Source: Chrysochromulina tobinii
Lineage: Eukaryota > Haptophyta > Prymnesiales > Chrysochromulinaceae
Assembly: GCA_001275005.1 (NCBI GenBank)
Contig: JWZX01002948.1
Coordinates: 1 to 39,106, forward strand
Length of the DNA: 39,106 bases
Reading direction: 5' to 3'
Shown here: piece by piece, positions 1 to 8,264 of the stretch
How the letters are laid out: the number at the start of each line of letters is the position of its first letter
How positions within the stretch are numbered: position 1 is the stretch's first letter
Position numbers and translations under genes: made by a program
The notes under the pieces: generated by a model
The model's database searches: none
What the model was told of the DNA's origin: nothing
What the model saw: only the letters and a program-made list of their open reading frames with translations

Positions 1-95
1 GGTGGCGACGGCGCCTGGGGAGGGCGGCGGCGGCGGTGGCGAGGGTGGCGGTGGCGAGGGTGGCGAAGGCATCGAAGGCATGGGAGAGGAAGAGG
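1..95 (-). other. Proline-rich SPPPP coding fragment, cut by left edge
   Basis: Read on the minus strand, the first ~95 bases give an open stretch of the type MPSMPSPPSPPPPSPP. The same SPPPP composition occurs in the surface-protein genes at 23.9-27.7 kb. Further right (about 120-240) the sequence is GCC/CGG triplet-rich and stays open, but no splice sites or domain could be fixed. This could be an internal exon of a cell-surface or wall protein whose 3' part lies outside the window. It could equally be simple-sequence DNA. On the plus strand it reads as glycine/arginine-rich noise. Confidence 0.25.
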
Positions 96-663
96 ATCCT
101 TCCACCTTCCGGCGGTTGGATTGAGGACAGGCGGCGGCGAGGCGGCGGCGGCCGAGGCGGCGGGGGCCGAGACGGCGGCGGCCGAGACGGCGAGGGCCAG
201 GGCGGCGGCGGCGAGGGCGGCGGCGGCGATGGTCTTGTAGGTATCGGCGGCGGCGAGGCTGCCCACCCATTCAGCACTTACTGTACTGGTCTCGTTGGAA
301 AAGGTTGCCGCGCGATGAAGTCTACCGGTAAAAAAGTCACCAGAGGAGCCGGGACACACAAATGGGCTATGACGGAGCGCGCGCCGCGCGGGGAGGGTGG
401 TTACCAGTTTCAAAAACACCGGGGGAGCCGGTACACTCAGGACAGACACACGAATAACCGGGTTGATCGCACAAACTCCCTCACAGAACCGAACCGACTC
501 ACACCGCCGTCACAGACCGCACGCGGCGCGCAAGTCTCCAGGTATCTTCACAAGAGCCGAATTCGTGGGTTGATTATGACTCTTTCGCTATGTCTTGTAC
601 CGCTCTATTCGCGGTCCCGGAGCCCGCGCCCGCACCGGCTCTGCCAGTCCGGCAACGCGGCGC

Positions 664-766
664 GGCGTCGAGCGCCAAAAACGGTGCCACGGATTCAAAT
701 GACCCCTCGCTGGGGCGTCGAGCGCCAAAAACGGTGCCACCGATTCAAATGACCCCTCAGCTGGGG
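664..766. repeat. 50-bp direct tandem duplication
   Basis: A unit starting ggcgtcgagcgccaaaaac is present twice with a period of exactly 50 bp (664-713 and 714-763). The copies differ by about one substitution and a short indel at the end. It lies in otherwise featureless DNA right of the proline-rich fragment. The rest of 240-838 holds no gene that I can support. Confidence 0.8.
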
Positions 767-838
767 GGAACCGTCCTCTGCGCAGGCCCACACGAGATTC
801 TCGAGCGTCCCTCGCACCGACGATGCAAACGCGCGCGG

Positions 839-1665
839 CTAGGTACTCTGCAGATACTCCTGCACGCGCCGTGCAAAGGGCCCGCGCGGCGCGGGCGTCG
901 TCTCCGCCGGACGGCTCGCGAGCAGCCCGAGTCGATCCTGCACCATCTCGTGCTCCTCATGCCGGTTCCAATCACGCTGCACGCGCCCGCCGCCGTCGTA
1001 GCACCCCTTCCAAGTCACCCCTGGAATGAGTGAGGCGATATGGCACTCAGCGGCAATCGGTGGCACTCGAAGGCAATCTCCATGGGCATTTATGTCCATC
1101 AGAAGCTATCAGCAGCAATCAGTGGCCATCAGAGAAACTAACCTGCAGCGGACCGAGCTTCGCTAGGCGGCAAAAGTCGCGCCGGCCGAGCGGCGGCAGC
1201 GGCTGTTTGCGTCCGTCGATCGGGACGACCTGACCGCCAATCACGGAGAGAACATCAGCGTACAAGGGGGAGGGCGATCAAGATGCCACGGAGAGAGAGA
1301 GAGAGAAAGAAACCATCAAGATGCCATGAGAGGAAGCAAGCAGCATGGGATGCGAGGATATGATCGGGCTCTTCGATTCTCACCGAGCACTGGCCGAGAT
1401 CATCGAGGCTCGGCCGGCCATCGGCGGTGATCAGCAGCTGCGCGGGGTGGATGTCGGGGTGGATGAGTCGTGCGCACTGCATGCTCCAGCAGGCGTGGAG
1501 GAACGCGACGCTCATAAGCAGCCCGAATGAGAGGAACTTCAGCGGGTGCGCGTCCTGAGCTCCTGAGCAGCATCTCCTGAGCAGCATCTCCCCGCTCAGC
1601 GCCGTCAGCATGCTGGATGAGTTGTTTGAGCGAGCAGCACGCGCCCGGGCGGCACCAAAAGGCAA
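839..1665 (-). CDS. Kinase-like protein with degenerate catalytic motifs, C-terminal exons
   Basis: The minus frame 1384-1665 reads FLHACWSMQCARLIHPDIH, then PAQLLITADGRPSLDDLG. This matches the spacing of the kinase catalytic loop and activation-segment start, but HRD is HPD, the loop asparagine is Q and DFG is DLG. It may be a pseudokinase. Downstream, donor GTGAGA at 1383 and acceptor CAG at 1230-1232 leave an exon 1143-1229 that reads VVPIDGRKQPLPPLGRRDF. Donor GTTAGT at 1142 leads to a last exon beginning near 1020, which reads VTWKGCYDGGGRVQRDW and stops at 839-841. The simplest joins do not keep one phase from exon 2 to exon 3, so an exact junction (perhaps acceptor GCTGAG near 1048) or intactness is unresolved. 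The N-terminus beyond 1665 is unknown. Divergent gene 1736-2401 is close by. Confidence 0.4.
1021..1142 (-). other. Intron with degenerate CTGATNGCC repeats
   Basis: Minus-strand donor GTTAGT (1142) to acceptor TTCCAG (1021). The interior carries several degenerate copies of ctgatggcc / ctgattgct / ctgatagct, like the decamer-type inserts in the FAM91 and armadillo introns. No flanking duplication is visible, which would fit an older, decayed insertion. Confidence 0.45.
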
Positions 1666-1735
1666 GCAACCTCTTTCGCGGCGCCGCCACCCTACCTAGG
1701 TGCCGCCGAGACCGCAAGAAGACCGCGAGTGACAG

Positions 1736-2401
1736 ATGCCGCCGCTCAAGAAGCAGAAGGCGTCACCGGCTGGCACGGCAGCGCTCACACCCAAGGATGC
1801 ATACATCGCGCGGCTGGAGAAGACAATCGACGAATATCGTTGCAAGGGCTCCATGCTGATTGTCTGCGTGCACAATCACGAGCACGACGAGGAAGATGAT
1901 GACGATGACGACGAGGAGGAACATGACACCAAGGAGTACACCGCAGAGGACATCTCGAGGTTGCGCCACATCCTCATCAACGACAGCCGCGACAAGGCGC
2001 TCAAGAAGGCGCAAAAGTTTGCCACATGCGGCTCGAGCATGATGTTTGGGACGAGTGAGGGGAATCAGATCTGCATCGGGCTCCCGCGCGAGGTCAAGAA
2101 GGCGCTCAAGCTCAAGACACTGCCCGAGCGCTTCGACACGCTGTTCGCGCTCACGTACGCCATCAAGGAGTATGACTTCTGGATGAACGACAACGAGTGC
2201 TGGGAGTCAGGGGCGGAGCTCGAGACTGCGATGAAGGTGCTTGCCAAGGCGTGGCGAGACCTGCTCAAGCGCAGCGACGCCGAGCTTGGCATCGACGCGG
2301 AGTTTACGCGCCCGGGCATCGAGGCGCTCCTCGAGCAACTCGAAGACGACTTCAAGGGCTGCGAGCCAACGGCCGAATTCGACTTCAAGTGGCGCGCGTA
2401 G
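1736..2401 (+). CDS. Hypothetical acidic protein, 221 aa
   Basis: A single uninterrupted frame from ATG at 1736 (MPPLKKQKASPAG) to TAG at 2399-2401. The start is basic. Residues ~17-35 could form a short helix, followed by a run of Asp/Glu (residues ~51-62). A mixed helical C-terminal half reads FDTLFALTYAIKEYDFW and CWESGAELETAMKVLAKAW. There is no signal peptide or membrane segment, so it is probably soluble. The lysine-rich start with KKQK and the acidic tract would suit a nuclear or chromatin-associated protein, but I recognise no family and assign no function. Its ordinary amino-acid variety and balanced coding pattern make it more credible than the surrounding overlapping frames. Confidence 0.65.
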   Translation: MPPLKKQKASPAGTAALTPKDAYIARLEKTIDEYRCKGSMLIVCVHNHEHDEEDDDDDDEEEHDTKEYTAEDISRLRHILINDSRDKALKKAQKFATCGSSMMFGTSEGNQICIGLPREVKKALKLKTLPERFDTLFALTYAIKEYDFWMNDNECWESGAELETAMKVLAKAWRDLLKRSDAELGIDAEFTRPGIEALLEQLEDDFKGCEPTAEFDFKWRA

Positions 2402-3362
2402 TCGTTGAACTGAACGACGTCTGAACGGCATCCACAGATCCACTCTCTCCGGCGGCCGGTCTTTTCGGGTCCGGACGCCCCGCGGGGTCTACCGGGGTAC
2501 TACCGGGGTCTCGGGGGCACGGCGGCGGGTGGGGGGCAGGGGGCCGCGGAGAACACATGCGCGGAGACCGCGCGTGGTTTCACTCTTTCACACATCGCGC
2601 GGCTATCGCGCGGCCGCCGGACGGTGTGACGAGATCGGTGTGGCGTTGACTCAGTTTCCCGTCCGGGAGCGCATGGGCAGATGGGCTGAGATAAGTGACT
2701 GACGAACTCCCGGTAATAGGCGTCTTGCTTGATCGCGTTCGGGTACATGTACACGGACGTCGTCCGGTAGTCGTACGGGTCGCGCGGCCCTTCATGTACC
2801 GTTGTACGCCCGGCCGCCGGCGTAGCTACGCTGTACGCTCCCACCAGGCGGGCTGGGCGTCCACGACCACGTAGTACGAAAGCGTTATCGCCCGACGACG
2901 CGACCGCGGCCCCGCCGGGTCGCATGACCGCGAGCCGGACATGGAGCCGGACCACCGGTCGGAGACCGCGCAGACGGGCAGACCCTTCGCCGAATGCCGG
3001 GGCCCCTCGTCGCGTCGTAGCACGTAGGTTCGTCCATCGTCGTTGCTTCGACGGGCGCGGGGACGGGACCGGGACGGTCGGGAAAAAGCGCAAAACTGTA
3101 ACGTAAACTGCTAAACTCCAACAGGATATCTTCAACTGTATCGTATTATCTGTCCCGCGCGCCCGTCTGTCCGGACATGCCGTCGCCGCGCGAACGCATC
3201 CATCACGTGAGACGAAACCGCGACAGTGGTTCCACGCGGCACGACACGATGTGTGTGACACAGTCACGACCCAGATAGACGTGGGTCCTTCTCTCTCATA
3301 GTCCACACGCATGCCTCCCTTCACTGGCCTCCCTTCACCACCCCGCAGAGGGCTCAAGCAGC
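2402..3362. other. Intergenic, no gene supported
   Basis: About 960 bp between the 3' ends of two convergent genes. It is very CpG-rich. A minus frame stays open over 2500-3444, but its translation is Arg/Pro/Ser-rich without any recognisable domain and it overlaps the true end of the CFAP210-like gene in another frame. A short imperfect repeat of accggggt(c/a)ctacc occurs near 2490-2515. Confidence 0.5.
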
Positions 3363-4853
3363 CTAATGGGCGCTCTTGATCTTCTTCATGACCATCTCGA
3401 TGGGCTTCGGGTTCTTGCCCTGTGCCACGTACTCGTCCAGGCACATCTGGGCGTACTGGTCGAAGATGGCGTCCTCGTCCTTGCCAAACTGCTTGGTCAT
3501 CTCGGACTCGTACATCTCCTCGAGCTTCTCCGTGTCGAGCTTGTCGGTCTTCTCGGCCATCTGGAGGAGCAGGCCCTCGTCGCGCAGCTTGTTGCGCTCG
3601 AACTTTGCGCGGATGGCCATGGCGTGCTCCTCGCGCAACGTCGCGTTCAGCTTCTGCATCTCAGAGACGTAGTGATGATCCTCTGCCTTCTCCTGCGCCG
3701 CGCGCTCGGCCTTCCAGCGCATCTGCTGCTGCCGCGACATGTGCATCACGAGCAGCTCTGTCTTCTTCTGCTCGTCCAGCCGCTCGCGCGCCGCCTGCGC
3801 CTTGGCCTGCACCTCCATCGCCTGCTTCTCGAGCCGTTGATTGCTCGCCTTGTTCATATCGGTCAGCTTGGCGATTTGCCTGTCGATGAGCTGCTGCCGC
3901 CACGCCTGGCGCTCCTTGAAGCGCGCCTCCTCGCGGTCGCGCCGCTCGAGCAGGTCCTTCTCCTTGTGCGACGCGTACGCGAGCATGCGCTTCTCCTCGG
4001 CCTCGAGGAGCGCCTGGTCCTCGGCACGCCGCTTGAGCAGAAACTCGTTCGCCTCGACGAGCTCGGCGCGCGCGCGCTTCTCGTGCTCGAGATTCTCGAG
4101 CCGCCGCCGGTGCTCCGCCTCGGCGTCCGCGATCGCCATCTGCTTCATCGCCACGCCCTCGCGCTTCATCTCGGCGATCCGCTCCGCCTGGTCGGCCATC
4201 TGCGACTCGATCTGCTCCTGTCGAACCTTTGCCACCGCCGCGCGTTTCGTCATCTCCTCCTCGTCGCGCAGGTCCTCCTCCGCGTCCATCCGCCGGATGG
4301 CGTCCTGCTGCTTCTGGTACCACCGCTCCTCGTTCTCGATCTCCCGCAGGCGCAGCCGCTTCTTCAGCTCGATCTGGCGCTCGCGCTCCTCCATCACGTC
4401 GGCTAGCATCAGCTTCGAGTGCAGCGACTTGACCCGGTCGGTCGAGTCGTAGAGCATCTTGTTGGCGCGCTCGATGGCCAGCCGGCGCTTCTCCTCCTGC
4501 AGCGCCGCCTCCTCCTTGTCAATCTCAAGCCGCAGCCGCTCCTCCGCATCCATCTTCTCGAGCCGCAGCTTCTCTTTGCGTTCGCGGTTGGCCTCGATCG
4601 TATTGGGCCACTTGGCCTTGCGGTCGTTGGAGAGATGGTGCAGCCGATCGCGGTCCATCTGCTTCTCAGAGGCCTCCGCCGGCCCCAATCGCGAGCGGTA
4701 CGCCATAGTCTGCAGCTCCTCCGAGCTAATCACCACCTGGTCCTTGAGGCCCGCCGGCATCGTGGCGGCCCTCTTGACCACAAACTCGTGCGGGTTTCCA
4801 AAGAGGGTCTTGTCGACGTACGACGGGTACGCAATGCGCCCGCGGAATGGCAT
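3363..4853 (-). CDS. CFAP210: CFAP210/CCDC173-like ciliary microtubule inner protein
   Basis: 496 residues with no intron. After a short N-terminus (MPFRGRIAYPSYVDKTLFG) almost the whole protein is charged helix rich in Glu, Lys, Arg and Ala, a trichohyalin/plectin-type coiled coil. The stretch YDSTDRVKSLHSKLMLADV, followed by MEERERQIELKKR, is the part I recognise as the CCDC173/CFAP210 signature. The Chlamydomonas and human proteins line the lumen of axonemal doublet microtubules and stabilise them. I chose ATG 4853 because upstream in-frame sequence looks non-coding and the start is only 248 bp from the divergent PITH gene. The C-terminus (EMVMKKIKSAH) is lysine-rich. Other coiled-coil inner proteins such as CFAP45 or CFAP53 are the main alternatives. 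A real copy implies that the organism builds motile flagella. Confidence 0.78.
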   Translation of the reverse strand: MPFRGRIAYPSYVDKTLFGNPHEFVVKRAATMPAGLKDQVVISSEELQTMAYRSRLGPAEASEKQMDRDRLHHLSNDRKAKWPNTIEANRERKEKLRLEKMDAEERLRLEIDKEEAALQEEKRRLAIERANKMLYDSTDRVKSLHSKLMLADVMEERERQIELKKRLRLREIENEERWYQKQQDAIRRMDAEEDLRDEEEMTKRAAVAKVRQEQIESQMADQAERIAEMKREGVAMKQMAIADAEAEHRRRLENLEHEKRARAELVEANEFLLKRRAEDQALLEAEEKRMLAYASHKEKDLLERRDREEARFKERQAWRQQLIDRQIAKLTDMNKASNQRLEKQAMEVQAKAQAARERLDEQKKTELLVMHMSRQQQMRWKAERAAQEKAEDHHYVSEMQKLNATLREEHAMAIRAKFERNKLRDEGLLLQMAEKTDKLDTEKLEEMYESEMTKQFGKDEDAIFDQYAQMCLDEYVAQGKNPKPIEMVMKKIKSAH

Positions 4854-5100
4854 GCTTCCCGAGCGGCGGCAAACGGAGTGAAGCGGTGCCCGAGAGGAGA
4901 ACCGGACGCAGTCGACTGCAGGAGGAAGAGCACCTCTGCAAACGACAACGTCGTGCAAACCGGTACGGCGCGTCGGCGAATCTTCCGTCTCGTCGGCAAC
5001 GCTGTCTGTAACCACGTGACACACGTGTCACGTAACGGACGATCGGCCGGCTATTTCGCCGAAAGCGATCGAGTGCGCGCGCTCGCTCTGCCGCCAGCGA

Positions 5101-5652
5101 ATGCCGCCAGCGAAGGACGACCTCGTCACTGCGCTCGAGATGCCCCAGTGCCATTGCCTCAACGAGGCGAGCGACCACACGCTCCGTCACTGCCTCTCGG
5201 CCGAGTCGCGTGAGGACTCGGGCGCCTTTCTGCAGTCGGATGCCGACGAGGAGCTAGTGATCACGATCAAGTTCATGCAGGCCGTCAAAGTCTCGGCGAT
5301 CATAGTGCAGGCAGTCCTCGACGACGTCGACAGTGCGCCGACATCCATCAACATCTACAAGAATGTGCCAGGTGGCAACCTGGACTTTGACGACGCCAAG
5401 TCGACGAAGCCGACGCAGGAGGTGACGCTGTCCAAGGCCGACGTGATGGCCGGTGCGCCGCAGGAGCTCCGCTTTGTCAACTTTCAGGATGTTCAGACAC
5501 TCAGCATTTTTGTGCCCGGTAACCACGGCGGCGGCGACGTGACGAAGATTGCCAAGATCGCCGTACTGGGCGAGCTTGTGCAGCAGCAAGGACTAAAGCG
5601 CAGCGCGGAGCAGCAGGCTTCAGCCACCAAAGGCGACTGGCTCAACGGCTGA
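5101..5652 (+). CDS. PITH-domain protein (PITHD1/TXNL1 C-domain type)
   Basis: 183 residues, ATG 5101 to TGA 5650-5652, single exon. The order of features fits a PITH domain filling almost the whole protein: a Cys-containing start with CHCLNEASDHTLRHCL, then LQSDADEELVITIKFMQAV. Next come KVSAIIVQA, SINIYKNVPGGNLDFDDA and the late strand ELRFVNFQDVQTLSIFVPGN. PITH folds as a jelly-roll beta-sandwich and in TXNL1 mediates binding to the 26S proteasome. No thioredoxin domain precedes it here, so it is the stand-alone PITHD1 type. It is probably cytosolic or nuclear. It is divergent from the CFAP210-like gene, and the 247 bp between start codons must hold both promoters. Confidence 0.88.
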   Translation: MPPAKDDLVTALEMPQCHCLNEASDHTLRHCLSAESREDSGAFLQSDADEELVITIKFMQAVKVSAIIVQAVLDDVDSAPTSINIYKNVPGGNLDFDDAKSTKPTQEVTLSKADVMAGAPQELRFVNFQDVQTLSIFVPGNHGGGDVTKIAKIAVLGELVQQQGLKRSAEQQASATKGDWLNG

Positions 5653-6057
5653 CAAGGCGCGCGTCTCTGTGATCACGCGCGCGCGCACACAATACATTCG
5701 ACGTAGATAACCTTCAGGGAATGCAGTGTGTCGTACACCCCTCGGTTCACTGTGGCGTCTCAGGCGTCTCAATGCGTCACGGCCGCACACGCACGCGGCC
5801 CAGGCCGTCATGGCTCATGCGTCAACGAGGCCCGAGCCCCCCGCACGCATGCGACCAGCGCACGCGTGAGGTGCCGGCCGTGCGCGGCGTGCGCGGTGTC
5901 GTGGGGTACATATGTCGTGTGGAGGCGGCACCTGTATGCGAGACTTAAACTAAGGCGATACACAACCGTCGGCGGTCTACACCCGTCACCCCGACCTGAC
6001 GTGACGCGTACCGGGTGTACTACTGTTACCGGCGTCGCGGCGTCGTCACTCGTTACG
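5653..6057. other. Intergenic, no gene supported
   Basis: 405 bp between the ends of the PITH gene and the S/P-rich minus frame. It begins with an alternating CG/CA stretch (cgcgcgcgcgcacac near 5680). Nothing else is recognised. Confidence 0.5.
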
Positions 6058-7911
6058 TCACTCGTCGCCCGTCCACTCACGGTCATGCGAGGGCTGCCTC
6101 TCGCCCCTTGCGCTTACATGTAGTCCGCTGCACGACGCCCGCGAGCACAGCGGACTCAAGTCGCGCTGAGTTGAGCGCTCGTTCGGGCTGCCGCCCATGA
6201 ATCCCGAGATGGACTCTGACCGGAATCCTGAGATGGACTCTGACCGGAATCCCGAGATGCACTCTGACCGGAAGATCGTGGGTCGGTTAGGCGAGGGGGT
6301 GCCCGCACGCGGCGCGCGCTCCCGAGCGGCCACCTGGTTGGGCAGCCCAAAGGCGGGCGGCGCGAGCGCGGGCGGTGGTTCTCGGCCGTCAAGGCTCGCC
6401 GAGATTGCACCGAGATTGCACCGAGATTGCGGTGGTTCTCGGCCGTCAAGGCTCGCGTGCCTCGCAGGGACAGGTCCAGGCACTGTCGGGGAGCCGTGGA
6501 ATTCGGCCAGCCGTTGGGAGAACGGTCCACCGATGCTGCTCACCACGGCGCTGCTCCCGCCGCGGCTCTCGACGCTCAAGAGACTATCTGAGGCTCGCGA
6601 ACCACGCGCCGCCAAGCGCCGTCGCGGCACGGGAGTGAGCGCACCAGGCACTTCGCCCATCCCCGCGAGTAGGGCAGCTGGGTGCATGGGGAGCAGTGCA
6701 GGGTGCGGGCGCGGCGGGTGCTCGGCGCTCGGGCTGCTCGGCACGGCGCTCGGGCTGCTCGGCACGGCGCTCGGACTGCTCGGCACGGCGCCGTGCCGGT
6801 AGGACGCCGTCGGTGCCCAACTCGGCGCTGAGGCGGTTGGACTGATCAGCACCGGAGGCGAGTGGGGATCCCTGTGGGGATCTTCCCCGTGGGGATCCCT
6901 GTGGGGATCTTCCCTGTGGGGATCCCTGTGGGGATCTTCCCTGTGGGGATCCCTGTGGGGATCTTCCCTGTGGGGATCCCTGTGGGGATCTCCCGAGCCA
7001 GCAGCGGTGGCGGTGACCGCGGCCGCCTCTGCGCAGTACTCGCCCTCATCGACACCGCTCATGCGCTCCCCGCTCGACGAGGCACCACAGCAGCCGGCGG
7101 ACGCGGGGCAGCATGCGGGCGTGGCGGTACCGGCGCGGGTGGCGGCGGCGGTGCGGTACAAGGGGCCATGAGCGGCGCCCATCACAGCGCCATCGCCGCC
7201 GCCCATCGTACCGGTATGGCTCTCCCATCGTACCGGTATGGCGCTGTGATGGGCGCCGCTGATGGCCAGATGGCGCTGCAGCATGCCCGGCCGGCCACAA
7301 AGCAGCATCTGCGACACGGGCGAGAGGCGCTCGTTGTCTGATGGGCTGCGTCGCCACGGCTCGCTCACATACTCGCAGCGCGTGGCCTCGTCCATCGCAG
7401 GCGAGGCGAGTCCCGACGGCATGCCAGAGGTCGAGCCGCGAGTTGCCAAGTCCGCGTCGACGGACAAGTTGCCGGGGGAATCGACGCGCGGCCAGGGGCT
7501 CGCTCGCAGCCGCTTCGGCTCGTGCTGCGTCGCGTCCGACGCCGAGACACCGAGCCGCTGGAAGGTGTTGACCAGTGCTGAGGGCGGCGGACGCTCGAAG
7601 CCCTCCTCTCCCCAGCCGTGGCCGAGCAGCGGCGAGATCTCGTCCGACGGCGTGCGCACAGCCCCGGAGGGCGAAGGCACACCCGAGCCGATGAAGTCGT
7701 CAGGATGCCGTCGCTTCAGGTGGTGTTGTGGCGGCACGAAAAGAGGAGGCGGACGGTGCTGGTCATCGTCGCTCACGGAGTCGTGCACGGCGCCGCCAAC
7801 GCTGAAAGGTCGCGGAAGCGGTACGCGGGCAAGATTGCCCCGGCAGATAGCAACAGGCTGCGCGATGGGTCTGTTACAGGCTCGCTCATGACTGGGCCAT
7901 TGTCCTTCCAT
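6058..7911 (-). CDS. S/P-rich repeat-containing hypothetical protein
   Basis: A minus frame of 617 codons from a candidate ATG at 7911 to TGA at 6058-6060. The frame stays open to 8208 but without a convincing start. An intron ending at a TTTCAG near 7802 is also possible, so the 5' end is uncertain. The product is low-complexity and rich in Ser, Pro, Arg and Gly. Better-looking parts are HHLKRRHPDDFIGSGVPSP and TPSDEISPLLGHGW, like phospho-regulated linkers. In-frame tandem repeats include REDPHRDPH (27-nt unit), AVPSSPS (21-nt unit) and FRSESISG (24-nt unit). It also contains a 28-bp direct duplication around a short insert and a 22-bp perfect inverted repeat, both listed separately. I recognise no domain. 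It could be a disordered regulatory protein, or partly non-coding. Confidence 0.45.
   Translation of the reverse strand: MEGQWPSHERACNRPIAQPVAICRGNLARVPLPRPFSVGGAVHDSVSDDDQHRPPPLFVPPQHHLKRRHPDDFIGSGVPSPSGAVRTPSDEISPLLGHGWGEEGFERPPPSALVNTFQRLGVSASDATQHEPKRLRASPWPRVDSPGNLSVDADLATRGSTSGMPSGLASPAMDEATRCEYVSEPWRRSPSDNERLSPVSQMLLCGRPGMLQRHLAISGAHHSAIPVRWESHTGTMGGGDGAVMGAAHGPLYRTAAATRAGTATPACCPASAGCCGASSSGERMSGVDEGEYCAEAAAVTATAAGSGDPHRDPHREDPHRDPHREDPHRDPHREDPHRDPHGEDPHRDPHSPPVLISPTASAPSWAPTASYRHGAVPSSPSAVPSSPSAVPSSPSAEHPPRPHPALLPMHPAALLAGMGEVPGALTPVPRRRLAARGSRASDSLLSVESRGGSSAVVSSIGGPFSQRLAEFHGSPTVPGPVPARHASLDGREPPQSRCNLGAISASLDGREPPPALAPPAFGLPNQVAARERAPRAGTPSPNRPTIFRSECISGFRSESISGFRSESISGFMGGSPNERSTQRDLSPLCSRASCSGLHVSARGERQPSHDREWTGDE
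6200..6271. repeat. 24-bp tandem repeat, 3 copies
   Basis: Three copies of a 24-bp unit beginning aatcccgagatg and containing ctctgaccgg. On the minus strand they encode FRSESISG-type repeats near the C-terminus of the S/P-rich frame. The length keeps the reading frame. Confidence 0.8.
6372..6456. repeat. 28-bp direct duplication flanking an 11-mer insert
   Basis: A perfect 28-bp duplication (6372-6399 and 6429-6456) flanks 29 bp. On the minus strand those 29 bp are repeats of GCAATCTCGGT. The spacing between copies is 57 bp, so the reading frame is kept and the protein shows ASLDGREPP twice. The geometry is the same as at the introner-type introns of the FAM91 and armadillo genes, but the insert ends without a splice signal. 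Confidence 0.75.
6727..6789. repeat. 21-bp tandem repeat, 3 copies
   Basis: Three near-perfect copies of a 21-bp unit built on gctcgggctgctcggcacg. They encode AVPSSPS repeats on the minus strand and are a multiple of three long. Confidence 0.8.
6860..6992. repeat. 27-bp minisatellite containing GGATCC/GGATCT
   Basis: About five copies of a 27-bp unit made of gtggggatccct plus gtggggatcttccct. On the minus strand it encodes repeats of REDPHRDPH. The unit is nearly homogeneous, which suggests recent expansion or ongoing slippage. Confidence 0.85.
7171..7260. repeat. 22-bp perfect inverted repeat around a tandem core
   Basis: The arm 7171-7192 (agcggcgcccatcacagcgc plus ca) is perfectly complementary to 7239-7260. 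The 46-bp loop holds two direct copies of catcgtaccggtatgg, each carrying the palindrome taccggta. As single-stranded DNA or RNA it would form a strong hairpin. It lies inside the S/P-rich minus frame. Confidence 0.85.
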
Positions 7912-8264
7912 GACCGGCCTTCCTTCAGCGATCGCGGAGGTGTGAATTGGCTGTGAAGCTTCTTTCCTCAGTATGCACTCCAAGCCACAACATGCCTCCC
8001 CATGCACCCATGAACCACTGTACAACATGCACAACAGCCACAACATGCACCACAGTACAATATGCCAGACAATATGCAGTCCCTCCACACCTCGTTCTAA
8101 TCGTCGGGTTGCCCTCGACGGCTCATAGCCACATGCGGGCGCACTCGGGTATCGCTGCGTCATCGGCGCACCGCACCCTGGCGCACACAGCGAGGTAAGG
8201 ATGCTCACATGTGCTGAACCTCATGCATGCAGGCGTACTCCTCCTCGAGCATCCGCGCGAACAA
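7912..8264. other. Intergenic or 5' region, repeated acaacatgca motifs
   Basis: 353 bp between the candidate start of the S/P-rich frame and the stop of the V-ATPase c-like gene. Several copies of acaacatgc(a/c) occur at about 7986-8065. The minus frame stays open here with a hydrophobic stretch (CMLWLLCMLYSG) produced by this repeat, which I consider more likely non-coding leader than protein. Confidence 0.4.

Noticed and set aside
36-752. Long plus-strand Gly/Arg-rich reading frame at the left end
   Set aside because: Composition comes from GGC/GCG repeats that are the reverse of a proline-rich frame. No domain or believable start.
2500-3444. Minus-strand frame of 314 codons
   Set aside because: Overlaps the true end of the CFAP210-like gene in another frame and has Arg/Pro-rich sequence without motifs.
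3366-4406. Plus-strand Leu-rich frame opposite CFAP210
   Set aside because: It is the mirror of a Glu/Lys-rich coiled coil. The Leu-rich product is a codon-complement effect.
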